Below are positions 26,962-35,964 of a stretch of DNA of 64,000 nucleotides, piece by piece. The stretch covers positions 3,708 to 67,707 of the forward strand of contig CAZCGA010000023.1 in assembly GCA_964498075.1 (NCBI GenBank). The letters run 5' to 3'. The DNA comes from CAZCGA01 sp964498075 (GTDB lineage Bacteria; Desulfobacterota; Binatia; HRBIN30). The stretch's first letter is position 1, and each line of letters opens with the position of its first letter. Under the pieces are notes generated by a model. It was given only the letters and a program-made list of their open reading frames with translations. It had not been told where the DNA came from and did not search any database. The position numbers were made by a program, and so were the translations under genes.

Positions 26962-28296
26962 TCAGTGTTGATGCCCGGTCGGCGTGGCTCCCTCCGTCAT
27001 CGCGTTGAGCGCGGCCTTCAGCTGGCTTTCCGAGTCGACCATGAAGTTCGCGGCGACGACGACCCGCTCGCCGTCGTGGACGCCGTCGAGCACTTCGACG
27101 TACTCATCGCCGCGCTGCCCGAGCCGGACCTTGCGCGGCTGGAAGTACCCGTCACCGGCGGCCACGAAGACGATCTGCTGCGTGCCTGAGTCGAGCACCG
27201 CGTCTTTGGGAACGGCAAGCCGGTCGTCGAGCGACACGCCGATCTCGGCGCTCGCATACATCTGCGGCTTCAGCCGCAGCTCGGGGTTGTCGAGCTCGAC
27301 GCGCACCTTGTTGGTCCGCGTCTGGTTTTCCAGGTACGGGTACACATAGGTGACCGGGCCGGTTAGCGTTGCGCCCGGGTCCGAGCGCAGCGTGAGCCGG
27401 ACCGGGGTACCGACCTGCACGAACGGCATCTCGTACTCGTAGACATCGATGAGCACCCACACGCGCGACAGGTCGGTGACGGTGTAGAGCGTCATCTCGG
27501 GCGTGACGTAGAGCCCTTCGTAGACATCCTTCACCGTGACGTAGCCAGACACCGGCGAGTGGAGTGTCACAGAGGTCTGCGCCTTACCGCTCTCCTGCAG
27601 CTCACGGATCTGCTGCGGCGTGATGTCCCACAGCAGCAACCGGCGCCGCGATGCATCCAAGAGCGTCTGCGAGTTCCTCGCGGCTTCCGCAAACGCGCTG
27701 CCCTGGAGCTGCTGCTCCCCACGCCAGGCGAGGAGGTACTCGGTCTGCGTCGATACCAGGTCGGGACTGTAGATCCCGATGATCGGATCGCTCACGTGGA
27801 CGGGCTGCCCGGTGAAGTTGACGAACAGCTTGTCGACCCAGCCCGGGAACTTGATGTGCACCTTGCGCACGCGGGTCTCGTCGGGTTGCACGATGCCGAC
27901 GCTGCGGATCGTCTTGGTCAGGGCACGGCGGGACACGGCCGTGGTGCGGATGCCGGTGAGCTGTTGCTTGTAGGGCGAGATCTGCACCGCGCCCTGCGGC
28001 AGCCGCCGCTGCGCCGCCGCTTCATCGGCGTAGAGCGGCACCATTTCCATACCGCAATCCGGCGCCGGTCCCGGCTTGTCCGAGCGATACTGCGGATGCA
28101 TCGGATCGTACCAGTACAGGACCTTGCGCTCACCAGCCGCCGGCACGGTCACGGGCGCCGCCTGGTGCACGTGTTGGGCCAGGAGAGCGGACACTCCCGC
28201 GGTAGTACACACAAACGCCAGTCCCGCTGAAGCGAGGACGTGCCGGCCGAAACGGCTCTCAACTCTTGACTTTGGACGTTGGACCTTGGCCTTCAT
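26962..28296 (-). CDS. cusB: Heavy-metal RND efflux periplasmic adaptor
   Basis: A 444-residue membrane-fusion protein. After a signal/anchor segment (LASAGLAFVCTTAGVSALLA) comes a heavy-metal-binding segment (YWYDPMHPQYRSDKPG then PDCGMEMVP) as in CusB-type adaptors, then the lipoyl and hairpin region, beta-barrel (VWVLIDVYEYEMPFVQVG) and membrane-proximal domain. It links the pump to the outer-membrane channel. I take ATG 28296, eight bases before the end of the tolC-like gene. Its first 13 codons (KAKVQRPKSRVES) are encoded by a short tandem DNA repeat, so the true start could be slightly downstream. Confidence 0.88.
   Translation of the reverse strand: MKAKVQRPKSRVESRFGRHVLASAGLAFVCTTAGVSALLAQHVHQAAPVTVPAAGERKVLYWYDPMHPQYRSDKPGPAPDCGMEMVPLYADEAAAQRRLPQGAVQISPYKQQLTGIRTTAVSRRALTKTIRSVGIVQPDETRVRKVHIKFPGWVDKLFVNFTGQPVHVSDPIIGIYSPDLVSTQTEYLLAWRGEQQLQGSAFAEAARNSQTLLDASRRRLLLWDITPQQIRELQESGKAQTSVTLHSPVSGYVTVKDVYEGLYVTPEMTLYTVTDLSRVWVLIDVYEYEMPFVQVGTPVRLTLRSDPGATLTGPVTYVYPYLENQTRTNKVRVELDNPELRLKPQMYASAEIGVSLDDRLAVPKDAVLDSGTQQIVFVAAGDGYFQPRKVRLGQRGDEYVEVLDGVHDGERVVVAANFMVDSESQLKAALNAMTEGATPTGHQH
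28262..28292. repeat. Short tandem GTCCAAAGTC-type repeat at the cusB start
   Basis: Read on the minus strand, the first codons of cusB consist of near-repeats of AAGGTCCAA, CGTCCAAAG and TCAAGAG. Such purine-skewed short tandem units are common intergenic low-complexity elements in some environmental genomes. Here they have been absorbed into, or mistaken for, the start of the coding region. Confidence 0.4.
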
Positions 28297-28304
28297 CAGC
28301 GTCC

Positions 28305-29573
28305 CTACCCTTCCAGCGGTTCGCCGACGACGGCTTCCAATTCGGCGACGGCCTTCTGAAAGTTGGCCAGCTCTTCGTGGTAACGCATCTCGTACTCCAG
28401 CATGACGGTGAAGCTGTTCACCAGCGTCAGGAAATCGATCTTGCCGACCTGGTAAGCGGTGGTGGCCGACTCGAGCGCCAGGCCCGCCTGTGGGATCACG
28501 GCGGTGTGATACAGCGCGATCAAGCGCTCCGAGGCTTTGGCACGAACGTAGAGATCCCGGACCCGCGATTGGATGTCCACCTCGGCAAGGTCGCGCAGCG
28601 ATCGCGCCTCCGCCAAGGCGGCCGCGGCTTCGTCGACCGCGGCCCGCTGTTTGGTCGCGAAGTACAGGGGCAGCTTGATGCCGACCCCAACCTCCCATTC
28701 GGGTAGCAGCGCCGACTTATGCATGTACTCGGCGCGCACTACGAAGTCGGGGAGGTAGTCGCGATGCGCCAGTACTACGCTCGATTCACCTCCGGCCACC
28801 CGCCGCTCCGCGGTCTTCAGCTCCGGCGCGTGCGCCGCGGCGGCGCTGGTCAGATCGTCCAGCGATCGGGTCAACGTACGCTCGACCGGGTGCTCCGCAA
28901 CGCCGAGCGGCGCCGAGGCGGGTCGATTCAACAGCGCGTTGAGCATCGCTGCCTGACTCTGCCGGCGTTGCGCGAGGACGGTCTCACGATCCACCAGCAG
29001 CGACAGCTCGACGTGCGCCTTGAGGACATCCTGCTGAATGCCCTGGCCGACGGCGTACTTGGCTTCAGCGGTACGCGCGAACTCTTCGAGCAGCGCCTTG
29101 TTGCGCTGCAGGAGATCGATCAGCTCATCGAGATGCGCGTAGTCCGCATAGGCCATCCGCACCCGACTCAGGACCTCGAGCTCGACGCGGCGCGTGTCCT
29201 CGCCCATCTGCTCTGCCGCGCGGGTGGCGATTTCCTGCTTCAAGCCGAGCTTGCCGGGAAACGGCACCTCTTGGCTGGCGCCGACGCGGATGTAGGCAAA
29301 GTCGGTATCGCCCAGGCGAAGGCGTTCGAAGCCCTCGTCGTGGTACCCCACGTCGACCATGGGATCCGGCAACGCTCCCGCCTGCGAGGGGCGCGCCTGC
29401 GCCGCCCGCCATCGCGCCTCGGCGGCACGAATCTCGGGGTTGTGCGCGCGGGCATACGCAATTGCGACATCAAGCTTGAGCGGGTCGCCCAATACGTCGC
29501 TGCCTGCCCCGCGACACAATGCCGGAACAGCTACAACGGCCACACCGGCTGCAAACACAAGTACGCGACGCAT
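28305..29573 (-). CDS. cusC: TolC-family outer-membrane channel of the metal efflux system
   Basis: A 422-residue outer-membrane efflux protein with a signal peptide (VLVFAAGVAVVAVPALCRG) and two homologous long-helix halves typical of TolC/CusC: one around RAAEARWRAAQARPSQAGAL, the other around KTAERRVAGGESSVVLAHRD. It forms the trimeric exit duct for CusBA. AGGAGG four bases before the ATG at 29573 sets the start. It is followed by cusB with an eight-base gap, so the operon order is cusC-cusB-cusA. I use the gene symbol by position and family; the metal specificity is inferred. Confidence 0.82.
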   Translation of the reverse strand: MRRVLVFAAGVAVVAVPALCRGAGSDVLGDPLKLDVAIAYARAHNPEIRAAEARWRAAQARPSQAGALPDPMVDVGYHDEGFERLRLGDTDFAYIRVGASQEVPFPGKLGLKQEIATRAAEQMGEDTRRVELEVLSRVRMAYADYAHLDELIDLLQRNKALLEEFARTAEAKYAVGQGIQQDVLKAHVELSLLVDRETVLAQRRQSQAAMLNALLNRPASAPLGVAEHPVERTLTRSLDDLTSAAAAHAPELKTAERRVAGGESSVVLAHRDYLPDFVVRAEYMHKSALLPEWEVGVGIKLPLYFATKQRAAVDEAAAALAEARSLRDLAEVDIQSRVRDLYVRAKASERLIALYHTAVIPQAGLALESATTAYQVGKIDFLTLVNSFTVMLEYEMRYHEELANFQKAVAELEAVVGEPLEG

Positions 29574-29658
29574 ATATCCTCCTTTGTCCAAGCTCTCTCC
29601 CGCATCGCTAGGCGAGAGAGTGCCTCAACCGAAAGACACCAAGCCTTCGGCTAGGCGA

Positions 29659-30012
29659 TCAAAGGAGGAGTGCGGTGTGCTGAGTGAACAGCGTATCCGG
29701 CAGCGGCAGCCGGTGCGGGTGCACACTGGGAGGCGGTGCGGCGCCGCAGACTGCCGTCAGAAGAATCGGGGCATTGAGGAGTGATGTCGCCGGCAGATGA
29801 TCGTGCTGATCCGCCGTGCCGAGCGCGGGAGAGACCATGTGTGTGGCGGGACCACAGCAGCAGTCGCCGGCGCGCAACGCGATGCGCTGGCCGCAGCAGT
29901 CGGGGCTGGGCTGGCGCATCATCATGCATGACCAGCCGCCGCGCGGGCAGACCGTCAGACCCGTCAGGGCGACAGTAAGCACGAGCAGGATACTGGCTAG
30001 CCTTCTCCGCAT
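29659..30012 (-). CDS. Small exported Cys/Met/His-rich protein at the head of the cus operon
   Basis: A 117-residue protein with an N-terminal signal peptide (LASILLVLTVALTGLTVCPR) followed by clustered metal-type residues: SCMMMRQ, DCCGQR, GDCCCGPATHM and DQHDH. It has no recognised family. It lies 85 bases ahead of cusC on the same strand, so a periplasmic copper or silver binding role is a reasonable inference. The ribosome site before ATG 30012 is weak. Confidence 0.6.
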   Translation of the reverse strand: MRRRLASILLVLTVALTGLTVCPRGGWSCMMMRQPSPDCCGQRIALRAGDCCCGPATHMVSPALGTADQHDHLPATSLLNAPILLTAVCGAAPPPSVHPHRLPLPDTLFTQHTALLL

Positions 30013-30106
30013 GGCACTTACCGTGTAGCCACGCTCGGTCGCGCTGTCAAACGGTTCCTTCAAGGTTCCGAGTCGTCGGGGCAGCCCGCCCCGCGTACCT
30101 CGGCCG

Positions 30107-30538
30107 TCACCGAGACGGAGGGGAGGTCCGCTTCGATGCGAGCAGCCGGCCTTCGCGCCGCACGTTGGGACGGCGGCGGACCAGTGTGCGCCGCGCCGGC
30201 TTTCCGCGCTCTCGCATGCGGCGGAGGGCACCACGCACCGCGTCCGGCTCGAGGCGTAGCGTCTCGCACACGACGTTGAACGAGAACGGAGAGCGCTGCC
30301 CCGCCGCGATCACCCAGTACTCGGCCTCCGCGCGAATGCGAGGAACGGTACTCAGATAGCCGGCGATCCCGTTGTCGAGCACCGCCAGCATCAACGCCTT
30401 GATCCCGGTGTACGGACCGTCACCGGGCTCGCCGCCTCCGAGTGCCGTCAGGCCCAACAGATCGGTGTCGAGATCCGAGCTGCGCTCGATCGCTGCGGAC
30501 GTGGCTGAGCGAAGAAGAATTCTCGCGCTACGAGACAT
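30107..30538 (-). CDS. Conserved hypothetical protein, about 143 residues
   Basis: A basic, helical protein. The central part (IKALMLAVLDNGIAGYLS, IRAEAEYWV, FSFNVVCETLRLEPDAV) matches a small family I have seen repeatedly in delta-like genomes, apparently a winged-helix or helical DNA-associated protein with a C-terminal Arg/Lys tail. I cannot assign a function. I picked ATG 30538 (MSRSARILL); the ORF is open to 30592. It precedes the cus operon on the same strand and diverges from hemW. Confidence 0.55.
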   Translation of the reverse strand: MSRSARILLRSATSAAIERSSDLDTDLLGLTALGGGEPGDGPYTGIKALMLAVLDNGIAGYLSTVPRIRAEAEYWVIAAGQRSPFSFNVVCETLRLEPDAVRGALRRMRERGKPARRTLVRRRPNVRREGRLLASKRTSPPSR

Positions 30539-30733
30539 TGGACGCCGGACCATAAGCCAAATCGGCCCGCCATTGCAAGCAAAACAGGCCACCCGTCAAA
30601 CCGGCGGCTTGTCCGGCTAGGCGGCCGTCTGCACGGTCGGAATCCGCCCCTGTTCCGTCTTGCGACGCCTCCGGCGGGACATCGCGCCGCGACTTCTCGC
30701 CGCCTCAGCCCCCAGCTATAACGATGCTGGACC

Positions 30734-31900
30734 ATGGCTAACCTCTCCCTCTACGTGCACATCCCATACTGCCAGGCCAAGTGTCCGTACTGCGACTTCA
30801 ACTCGTATGCGGCGCAGCGTTGGCCCGAGGACACGTACACCGCTGCTCTCTGCACCGAGCTCGAGGAGGCTTCGCAGTCCCCGGCGTGGCGTGGCCTGCA
30901 AATCCAGACGATCTTCTTCGGCGGCGGCACGCCTTCCCTGTTTGCGCCGCTCACTATCGAACGGATCCTCCGTCGGGCCGCTAGCCTGTGGCCATTGACC
31001 GCCGACGCCGAGCTCACGCTCGAGGCCAATCCCGGCACGATTACCCTCGACACGCTTGCGGGCTTTCGCGCCGCCGGCGTCAACCGCATGAGCTTCGGCG
31101 TCCAGTCGTTCGCACCGCATCACCTGCGCACCCTCGGCCGCATCCACAGCGCCGAGGAGGCCACTCGGGCGGTGCAGCTCGCACGCCAGGCGGGCTTTGA
31201 CAACGTCAGCATCGATCTCATGTTCGGCTTACCGCATCAAACGCCGGAGGAGTGGACGAGCGACCTGTCGCAGGGATGCGCGCTGCGGCCGGATCACATC
31301 TCGGCGTACAACCTCACCTACGAGGAGGGCACCCCGTTCCACCAGTGGCGGGCCAAGGGTCTGTTGCACCAGCTGCCCGAGGAAATCGAGGTGGCGATGT
31401 TCACCACGACTCAGGAAGTCCTCGCAGCCGCGGGCTACCAGCAGTACGAGATATCGAACTATGCGCGGCCCGGACGCGCCTGCCGCCATAACCTCACCTA
31501 CTGGCAGAGCGGTCCGTATCTCGGAATCGGCGCTGGGGCACATTCCTACATGCCGCCCGGTGTGGCGCCAGCGCCCGCCGCGTGGGGTTGCCGCTGGAGC
31601 AACCAGAAGAACCCCATCACCTACATGCAGAGCGTCGCTTCTCACGGTCACGCGCGCACTGCCGTCGAGGCGCTGGACGAACGGCAGGCCCGCGGCGAGT
31701 TTGTCTTCCTCGGGTTGCGCTGCCTCGACGGCTTTGCGGCCGCGGCATTTCGCAACCGCTTCGGGAACGATTTTCCAGCGGCGTTCCCGCACGTCGTGGA
31801 TCTGCGCGCAGACGGTCTGCTGGAACACACTGAGGACATGTGGCGTCTCACGCCACGCGGGCTGCTGCTCGCCGACGGCGTCTTCGCCACGTTCCTTTGA
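30734..31900 (+). CDS. hemW: HemW-type radical SAM protein (heme chaperone, HemN-like)
   Basis: A 388-residue radical SAM protein. The [4Fe-4S] motif CxxxCxxC is at Cys13, Cys17 and Cys20 (YCQAKCPYCDF), followed by FFGGGTPSLF, LEANPGTITLDTL, the GVQSF motif and IDLMFGLPHQTPEEW. These match HemW/coproporphyrinogen III oxidase-like proteins. HemW lacks the extra N-terminal region of true HemN and is thought to deliver heme rather than oxidise coproporphyrinogen; this protein has HemW length. It is convergent with the beta-propeller gene. Confidence 0.88.
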   Translation: MANLSLYVHIPYCQAKCPYCDFNSYAAQRWPEDTYTAALCTELEEASQSPAWRGLQIQTIFFGGGTPSLFAPLTIERILRRAASLWPLTADAELTLEANPGTITLDTLAGFRAAGVNRMSFGVQSFAPHHLRTLGRIHSAEEATRAVQLARQAGFDNVSIDLMFGLPHQTPEEWTSDLSQGCALRPDHISAYNLTYEEGTPFHQWRAKGLLHQLPEEIEVAMFTTTQEVLAAAGYQQYEISNYARPGRACRHNLTYWQSGPYLGIGAGAHSYMPPGVAPAPAAWGCRWSNQKNPITYMQSVASHGHARTAVEALDERQARGEFVFLGLRCLDGFAAAAFRNRFGNDFPAAFPHVVDLRADGLLEHTEDMWRLTPRGLLLADGVFATFL

Positions 31901-31916
31901 TTCCGATCCGTCCACC

Positions 31917-34127
31917 CTAGTCGCCGCAGTCCGTCAGCGATGCGTTCACTGAAGAAACGACCTCCGCTGCGCTGATCGTCCCGTCGCGGTCACGGTCACC
32001 GGCGGAGCACAGCGCAGCGTCCGCGTCGCCCAAGGCGACCTTCACCACGGCCAGTAACTCGTCGAGCGTCACGTGGAGCGACCCGTTGCAGTCGCCTACA
32101 CACGCTTGCGGCGCGACGGGCGTCGTCGTTGTCGGGCTGGCGGCCGGGGTAAGCGTCGGGCCCGACGTCGTGGTCTCGGTGACGGACGCCGTCGCGGTGG
32201 CGCTGGCGGCAGCGGTTACTGTCGGCGTTGGTGTCGAAGTTTCCGTCGGCGACGGCGCCGATGTCTCGGTGGCTGAGGGCGTCGCCGCCACAGCCGGCGT
32301 TCCGGTCGCCGTGCCAAGCGGCGCCACCGTCTCCGTCGGCGTGTCGGTACAGGTCGGCGACGGAGTGGGTGTGTCGCTCCTGAATGGCGTCTGGGTCGCC
32401 GACGGAGTTGCGGACGGACCCGGTGTGTCGGTCGGAGTCGGCGCAACGGTGGGTGTCTCGTCCATGCGAACGGTCGGGTTCTCCGTCGGAGCGGTCGCCG
32501 TCGTCGCAGTCAACGTCGGGGTTGCTGAGAACGTCGGGATCGCGCTGGCATTGCCGGTAGACGTTGCCGTCATTGATCGGACCGGCGTGCGCGTCGCGGT
32601 GCGTGTCGACGCCGGCGTGAGTGTGGGGGTCTGTGTCCGCGTCAAGGTGGGTGTTCGGGTGTTGGTGGCCAGAGGTGTGGACGTTGGGGTCTGACTCGGC
32701 GTGGTCGTGCGCGTCGGTGTCCGTGTCGGTGTGGGCGTCGACGTACTTGTGGCCGTCGACGTCGGCTTCGAGGTCCGCGACGGCGTCGCCGTACTCGTCG
32801 CCGTGCCACCGGCGGTATGCACCGGTGTGGAGCTCCCCGTCGGCGCCGGGCTCACGGGGCGATTTTGTGTGTTCGTGGCCGTCGCGCTGCGGGTTGGCGT
32901 CCGCGTCGGCGTATCCGTTCGCGTGCTGGTTGGCGTGGACGTGTTCGTTCTCGTTGGCGTTGCGCTCGGCGTACGAGTTGGGGTCGCCGTCGGCGTCGCT
33001 GTCCGCGTGTGGGTCGGCGTCAGCGTGCTCCGCGGCGTCGCGGTGGTGCTCGGGGTGCGGGTCGGCGTGCGGCTTGCCGTAGCGGTGGCCAACGCCGTGG
33101 CCGTCCGTGTCGCCGTTGCCGTCACCGTTCTTGTGGACGTCCGCGTAGGTGTGTGTGCGATCGCCGCCAAGACGCGGCCGATCTGGTTCGCTCCGAACTC
33201 CGTGAACCACAAGTTGCTATCCGGCCCGAGCGCGATCTCGTACGGGTTCGCGGCTGCCGCCGGCACTGGAAACTCCTTGATGACTCCCGCCGTCGTAATC
33301 ACACCGATCATGTTGCCGTCGAACTCAACGAACCACAGGTTCCCGTCCGGCCCCCACGTGATGCCACCGGGGTTGCTACCCGCGGCCGGCAGAGCGAACT
33401 CGCTGATCGCCCCCGCCGGCGTGATGCGCCCGATCTTGTCCGTCTTGGATTCGGTGAACCACAGGTTGCCGTCGGGGCCGCGCGTAATGTCGCGCGGCCC
33501 ACTGCCGCTGGTCACAATCGAAAACTCTTTGAATACACCCGCCGTTGTGACCCGCCCGATCTTGTTGCTCGCCACCTCGGTAAACCACAGGTTGTTGTCC
33601 GGCCCGAGGGTGATGCCGAAGGGCTCACTGCCGGGGCTTGGCGTGTCGAGCTCGTCGATCGTGCCGGTCGGCGTGATCCGTCCGATCCGGTGGCCGTCGG
33701 CCTCCGTGAACCACAGGTTGCCGTCCGGTCCGGTCGTGATGTCGCCCGGGCTGCTGTTGTCGTTGGGCAGCGGGAACTCCATCACCGTGCCCGTCACAGT
33801 AACGCGCCCAATGCGGTTGCCGGCCGACTCGGTGAACCACAGGTTTCCATCCGGGCCGCTGGTAATGGCGTTCGGCAGGCTCGACTTCGTCAGCGTCGGA
33901 AACTCCGTCACAGCTCCCTGGGGTGTGATGCGTCCGATCTGATCGCCGAACAACTCCGTGAACCACAGATTGCCGTCCGGCCCGAGGGCAATCCCGCCCG
34001 GGGCACTATCGGCGGTGGCGATCGGGAACTCGACAAAGCTCTGCGCGGCTGCCAACGCGGCGGGCAGGTTCAGGATGAGTAAGATGGCGAGCGGTGCTGG
34101 CCGGAAGCGTCTACGAGCCCAAGACAT
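31917..34127 (-). CDS. Secreted Vgb-like beta-propeller protein with Thr/Pro stalk and dockerin-like tail
   Basis: A 736-residue exported protein in three parts. After a signal peptide (LAILLILNLPAALAAAQS), residues about 25-335 are a propeller of roughly seven 42-residue repeats, each carrying GPDGNLWFTE, as in virginiamycin B lyase and NHL/SMP-30-like proteins. Residues about 340-670 are an extended Thr/Pro/Ser/Arg repeat (TPTRTPT-like) that should be a stalk. The last 60 residues (CVGDCNGSLHVTLDELL then DRDRDGTISAAEVV) hold two EF-hand-like calcium loops, as in dockerins. Real streptogramin lyase activity is doubtful; a surface binding or anchoring role is more likely. Confidence 0.85.
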   Translation of the reverse strand: MSWARRRFRPAPLAILLILNLPAALAAAQSFVEFPIATADSAPGGIALGPDGNLWFTELFGDQIGRITPQGAVTEFPTLTKSSLPNAITSGPDGNLWFTESAGNRIGRVTVTGTVMEFPLPNDNSSPGDITTGPDGNLWFTEADGHRIGRITPTGTIDELDTPSPGSEPFGITLGPDNNLWFTEVASNKIGRVTTAGVFKEFSIVTSGSGPRDITRGPDGNLWFTESKTDKIGRITPAGAISEFALPAAGSNPGGITWGPDGNLWFVEFDGNMIGVITTAGVIKEFPVPAAAANPYEIALGPDSNLWFTEFGANQIGRVLAAIAHTPTRTSTRTVTATATRTATALATATASRTPTRTPSTTATPRSTLTPTHTRTATPTATPTRTPSATPTRTNTSTPTSTRTDTPTRTPTRSATATNTQNRPVSPAPTGSSTPVHTAGGTATSTATPSRTSKPTSTATSTSTPTPTRTPTRTTTPSQTPTSTPLATNTRTPTLTRTQTPTLTPASTRTATRTPVRSMTATSTGNASAIPTFSATPTLTATTATAPTENPTVRMDETPTVAPTPTDTPGPSATPSATQTPFRSDTPTPSPTCTDTPTETVAPLGTATGTPAVAATPSATETSAPSPTETSTPTPTVTAAASATATASVTETTTSGPTLTPAASPTTTTPVAPQACVGDCNGSLHVTLDELLAVVKVALGDADAALCSAGDRDRDGTISAAEVVSSVNASLTDCGD

Positions 34128-34171
34128 GTCCCGGCAAGATGCTCGACTTCGAGGCGCATGACAAGGCCGGG

Positions 34172-34948
34172 CTACGAGCTACGATTGGCGCTGCGGGCAG
34201 CCGCGAAGAACGCCACGGCGCAGAAGGCGACACTAACGAGCAGCGATGGAACGAGCGGCGGGACCGTGCCCGCCAAGGTCGGTTGAGTCAGGTAGAGACA
34301 GCGGCGCAGCGCCGCCATGCCGTAGGTCAGCGGGTTGATCGTCATGAGCAAGCGCAAGGGTGCCGGTGCACCCGTGGCTGGGAAGAACGCGCCGGAGAGC
34401 AACCAGATTGGAATCAGGATGAGGTTCATGATCGCGTGGAAGCCCTGCGTCGACTCCATCCGCCACGCGATGATCAGCCCCAGGCTGGTGAGCGCGAGGG
34501 CGACAATGGTCATCACCACCGTCGTGGCGGCCACCGAGAGCGGCGTCAGCGAGATGCCGACCAGCGGCGCGATCAGCAGACACAGGACACCTTGCACCAC
34601 GGCGAGCGTCGTCCCTCCGAGCGCCTGGCCGAGCACGATGCTCCAGCGCGGCACGGGCGCGACCAAGACGCCCTGCAGGAAACCTTCACGACGATCTTCC
34701 ACGGTGGAGATCGTGGCGAAGATGGCGGTGAACAGCAGCACCAACGCGATGGTGCCCGGATAGAAATAGGCGACGTAGTTGGTTCCGGCCGCCGCGCCTG
34801 CCGGCCGGAACGAGGCGTTGAGCCCGCCGCCCAGCAGCAACCAGAACACCAGCGGCTGCACCAGCGCGCCGGTGAGGCGGCTGCGTTGGCGCACGAAGCG
34901 CACCATCTCGCGACGCCACAACGCGAAGACGGGCAAGAGCAGGTGCAT
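34172..34948 (-). CDS. ABC-2 type transporter permease
   Basis: A 258-residue integral membrane protein with six hydrophobic segments and the ABC-2 pattern: RLTGALVQPLVFWLLLGGGL near the start, STVEDRREGFLQGVLVAPVP in the middle and ATGAPAPLRLLMTINPLTYG near the end. The length and motifs match daunorubicin/multidrug-type exporters. I start it at ATG 34948, which has GAGG upstream; an in-frame GTG at 35023 would overlap the ATPase gene. It pairs with the ATPase immediately upstream. Confidence 0.82.
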   Translation of the reverse strand: MHLLLPVFALWRREMVRFVRQRSRLTGALVQPLVFWLLLGGGLNASFRPAGAAAGTNYVAYFYPGTIALVLLFTAIFATISTVEDRREGFLQGVLVAPVPRWSIVLGQALGGTTLAVVQGVLCLLIAPLVGISLTPLSVAATTVVMTIVALALTSLGLIIAWRMESTQGFHAIMNLILIPIWLLSGAFFPATGAPAPLRLLMTINPLTYGMAALRRCLYLTQPTLAGTVPPLVPSLLVSVAFCAVAFFAAARSANRSS

Positions 34949-35000
34949 CAAGACACCGACCTCGCGGGCCGGGACGCCGGCGTGACCGCTACCATCACCG

Positions 35001-35945
35001 TCATTCTGTCGGAACCCCTTCACCGTCTGCCCAGAAGCGGTGACCCGTGAGATGAATGAAGACGTCTTCGAGCGTCGGCTTGCCGTAGGTCACCAAGGTC
35101 ACATCGGCGGGAAATGCCTCGACGAGGTCGCGGACGAACTCGTGCCCACGTGGCCGCTCGATGCGCAGCGTCCCGTCGACCACGGCAGGCTCACAGCCGA
35201 AGCGTGCGCGGATCTTCAACCGCAGCGCCTCGGGCTCCTGCGTCTGTACGGCGACCACGTCGCCGCCGACCTCGTCCTTGAGCGCCGCCGGCGCGCCGAC
35301 GCGAACCAGCTTGCCCTGGTGCAAGATGGCGACGCGGTCGCAGCGCTCCGCCTCTTCCATGTAGTGCGTCGTCAGCACCACCGTGACCCCCTCCTGCTCG
35401 CGCAGCTGCCGCAAGTACTGCATGAAGTCGCGTCGTGCGCCCGGGTCGAGGCCAGTGCTGGGCTCGTCCAGCAACAGCAGCGGCGGCTGATGCAGCAGCG
35501 CCTTCGCCAACTCGGTCCGTCTCTGCAGACCGCCCGACAGCGTCTCGACCCGGTCGCGGGCGCGGTCGGCAAGCCCGACGCGCTGCAGCACCGCGGCGGT
35601 GCGCGCGCGCAGCACGGCGCCGCGCAAGCCGTACAGGTGACCGTGGCACGACAAGTTCTCCGTCACGGTGAGCTTGCCGTCCAGGCTCGGATGCTGGAAC
35701 ACCACGCCGAGGTGTCGGCGCACCGCGTCCGGCACGGACAGCGCATCGCCGAAGATCACCGCAGAGCCGCCGCTTGGCGACAGCAGCGTCGAGAGGATCT
35801 TGAACAGGGTCGTCTTGCCACCACCATTCGGCCCCAGCAGCCCGAACACTTCGCCGCGTCCGACCGTAAAGCTGACGTCGTCGAGCGCCACGCGGCTGCC
35901 GTAGACATGGCGCAGCCGATCGACCTGGATTGCAGCGGATTCCAT
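35001..35945 (-). CDS. ABC transporter ATP-binding protein (DrrA/CcmA-like)
   Basis: A 314-residue ATPase with Walker A GPNGGGKTT (third Gly replaces the usual Ser/Ala), Q-loop VVFQHPSLD, signature LSGGLQRRTELAKAL, Walker B LLLLDEPSTGLDPGARRD and the H-loop Thr-Thr-His. A C-terminal regulatory extension of about 90 residues follows, as in DrrA-type proteins. It lies immediately upstream of the ABC-2 permease, so the two form an exporter. The cargo is unknown. DUF983 ends 19 bases ahead of its start. Confidence 0.88.
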   Translation of the reverse strand: MESAAIQVDRLRHVYGSRVALDDVSFTVGRGEVFGLLGPNGGGKTTLFKILSTLLSPSGGSAVIFGDALSVPDAVRRHLGVVFQHPSLDGKLTVTENLSCHGHLYGLRGAVLRARTAAVLQRVGLADRARDRVETLSGGLQRRTELAKALLHQPPLLLLDEPSTGLDPGARRDFMQYLRQLREQEGVTVVLTTHYMEEAERCDRVAILHQGKLVRVGAPAALKDEVGGDVVAVQTQEPEALRLKIRARFGCEPAVVDGTLRIERPRGHEFVRDLVEAFPADVTLVTYGKPTLEDVFIHLTGHRFWADGEGVPTE

Positions 35946-35964
35946 TCGGGGTCGCCCAAGACGT

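Noticed and set aside
31917..33200. Regular repeats that could look like a CRISPR array.
   Set aside because: They are in-frame Thr/Pro/Arg codon repeats inside a secreted protein, with no unique spacers or cas genes.
31996..33210. Long minus-strand frame of 404 residues overlapping the Thr/Pro stalk.
   Set aside because: It is a shadow of the repetitive stalk codons; His/Asp-rich, without start signal or family.
32701..33942. Long plus-strand frame of 413 residues antisense to the beta-propeller gene.
   Set aside because: Periodic Val/Gly content mirrors the Thr/Pro and GPDGN repeats on the other strand.
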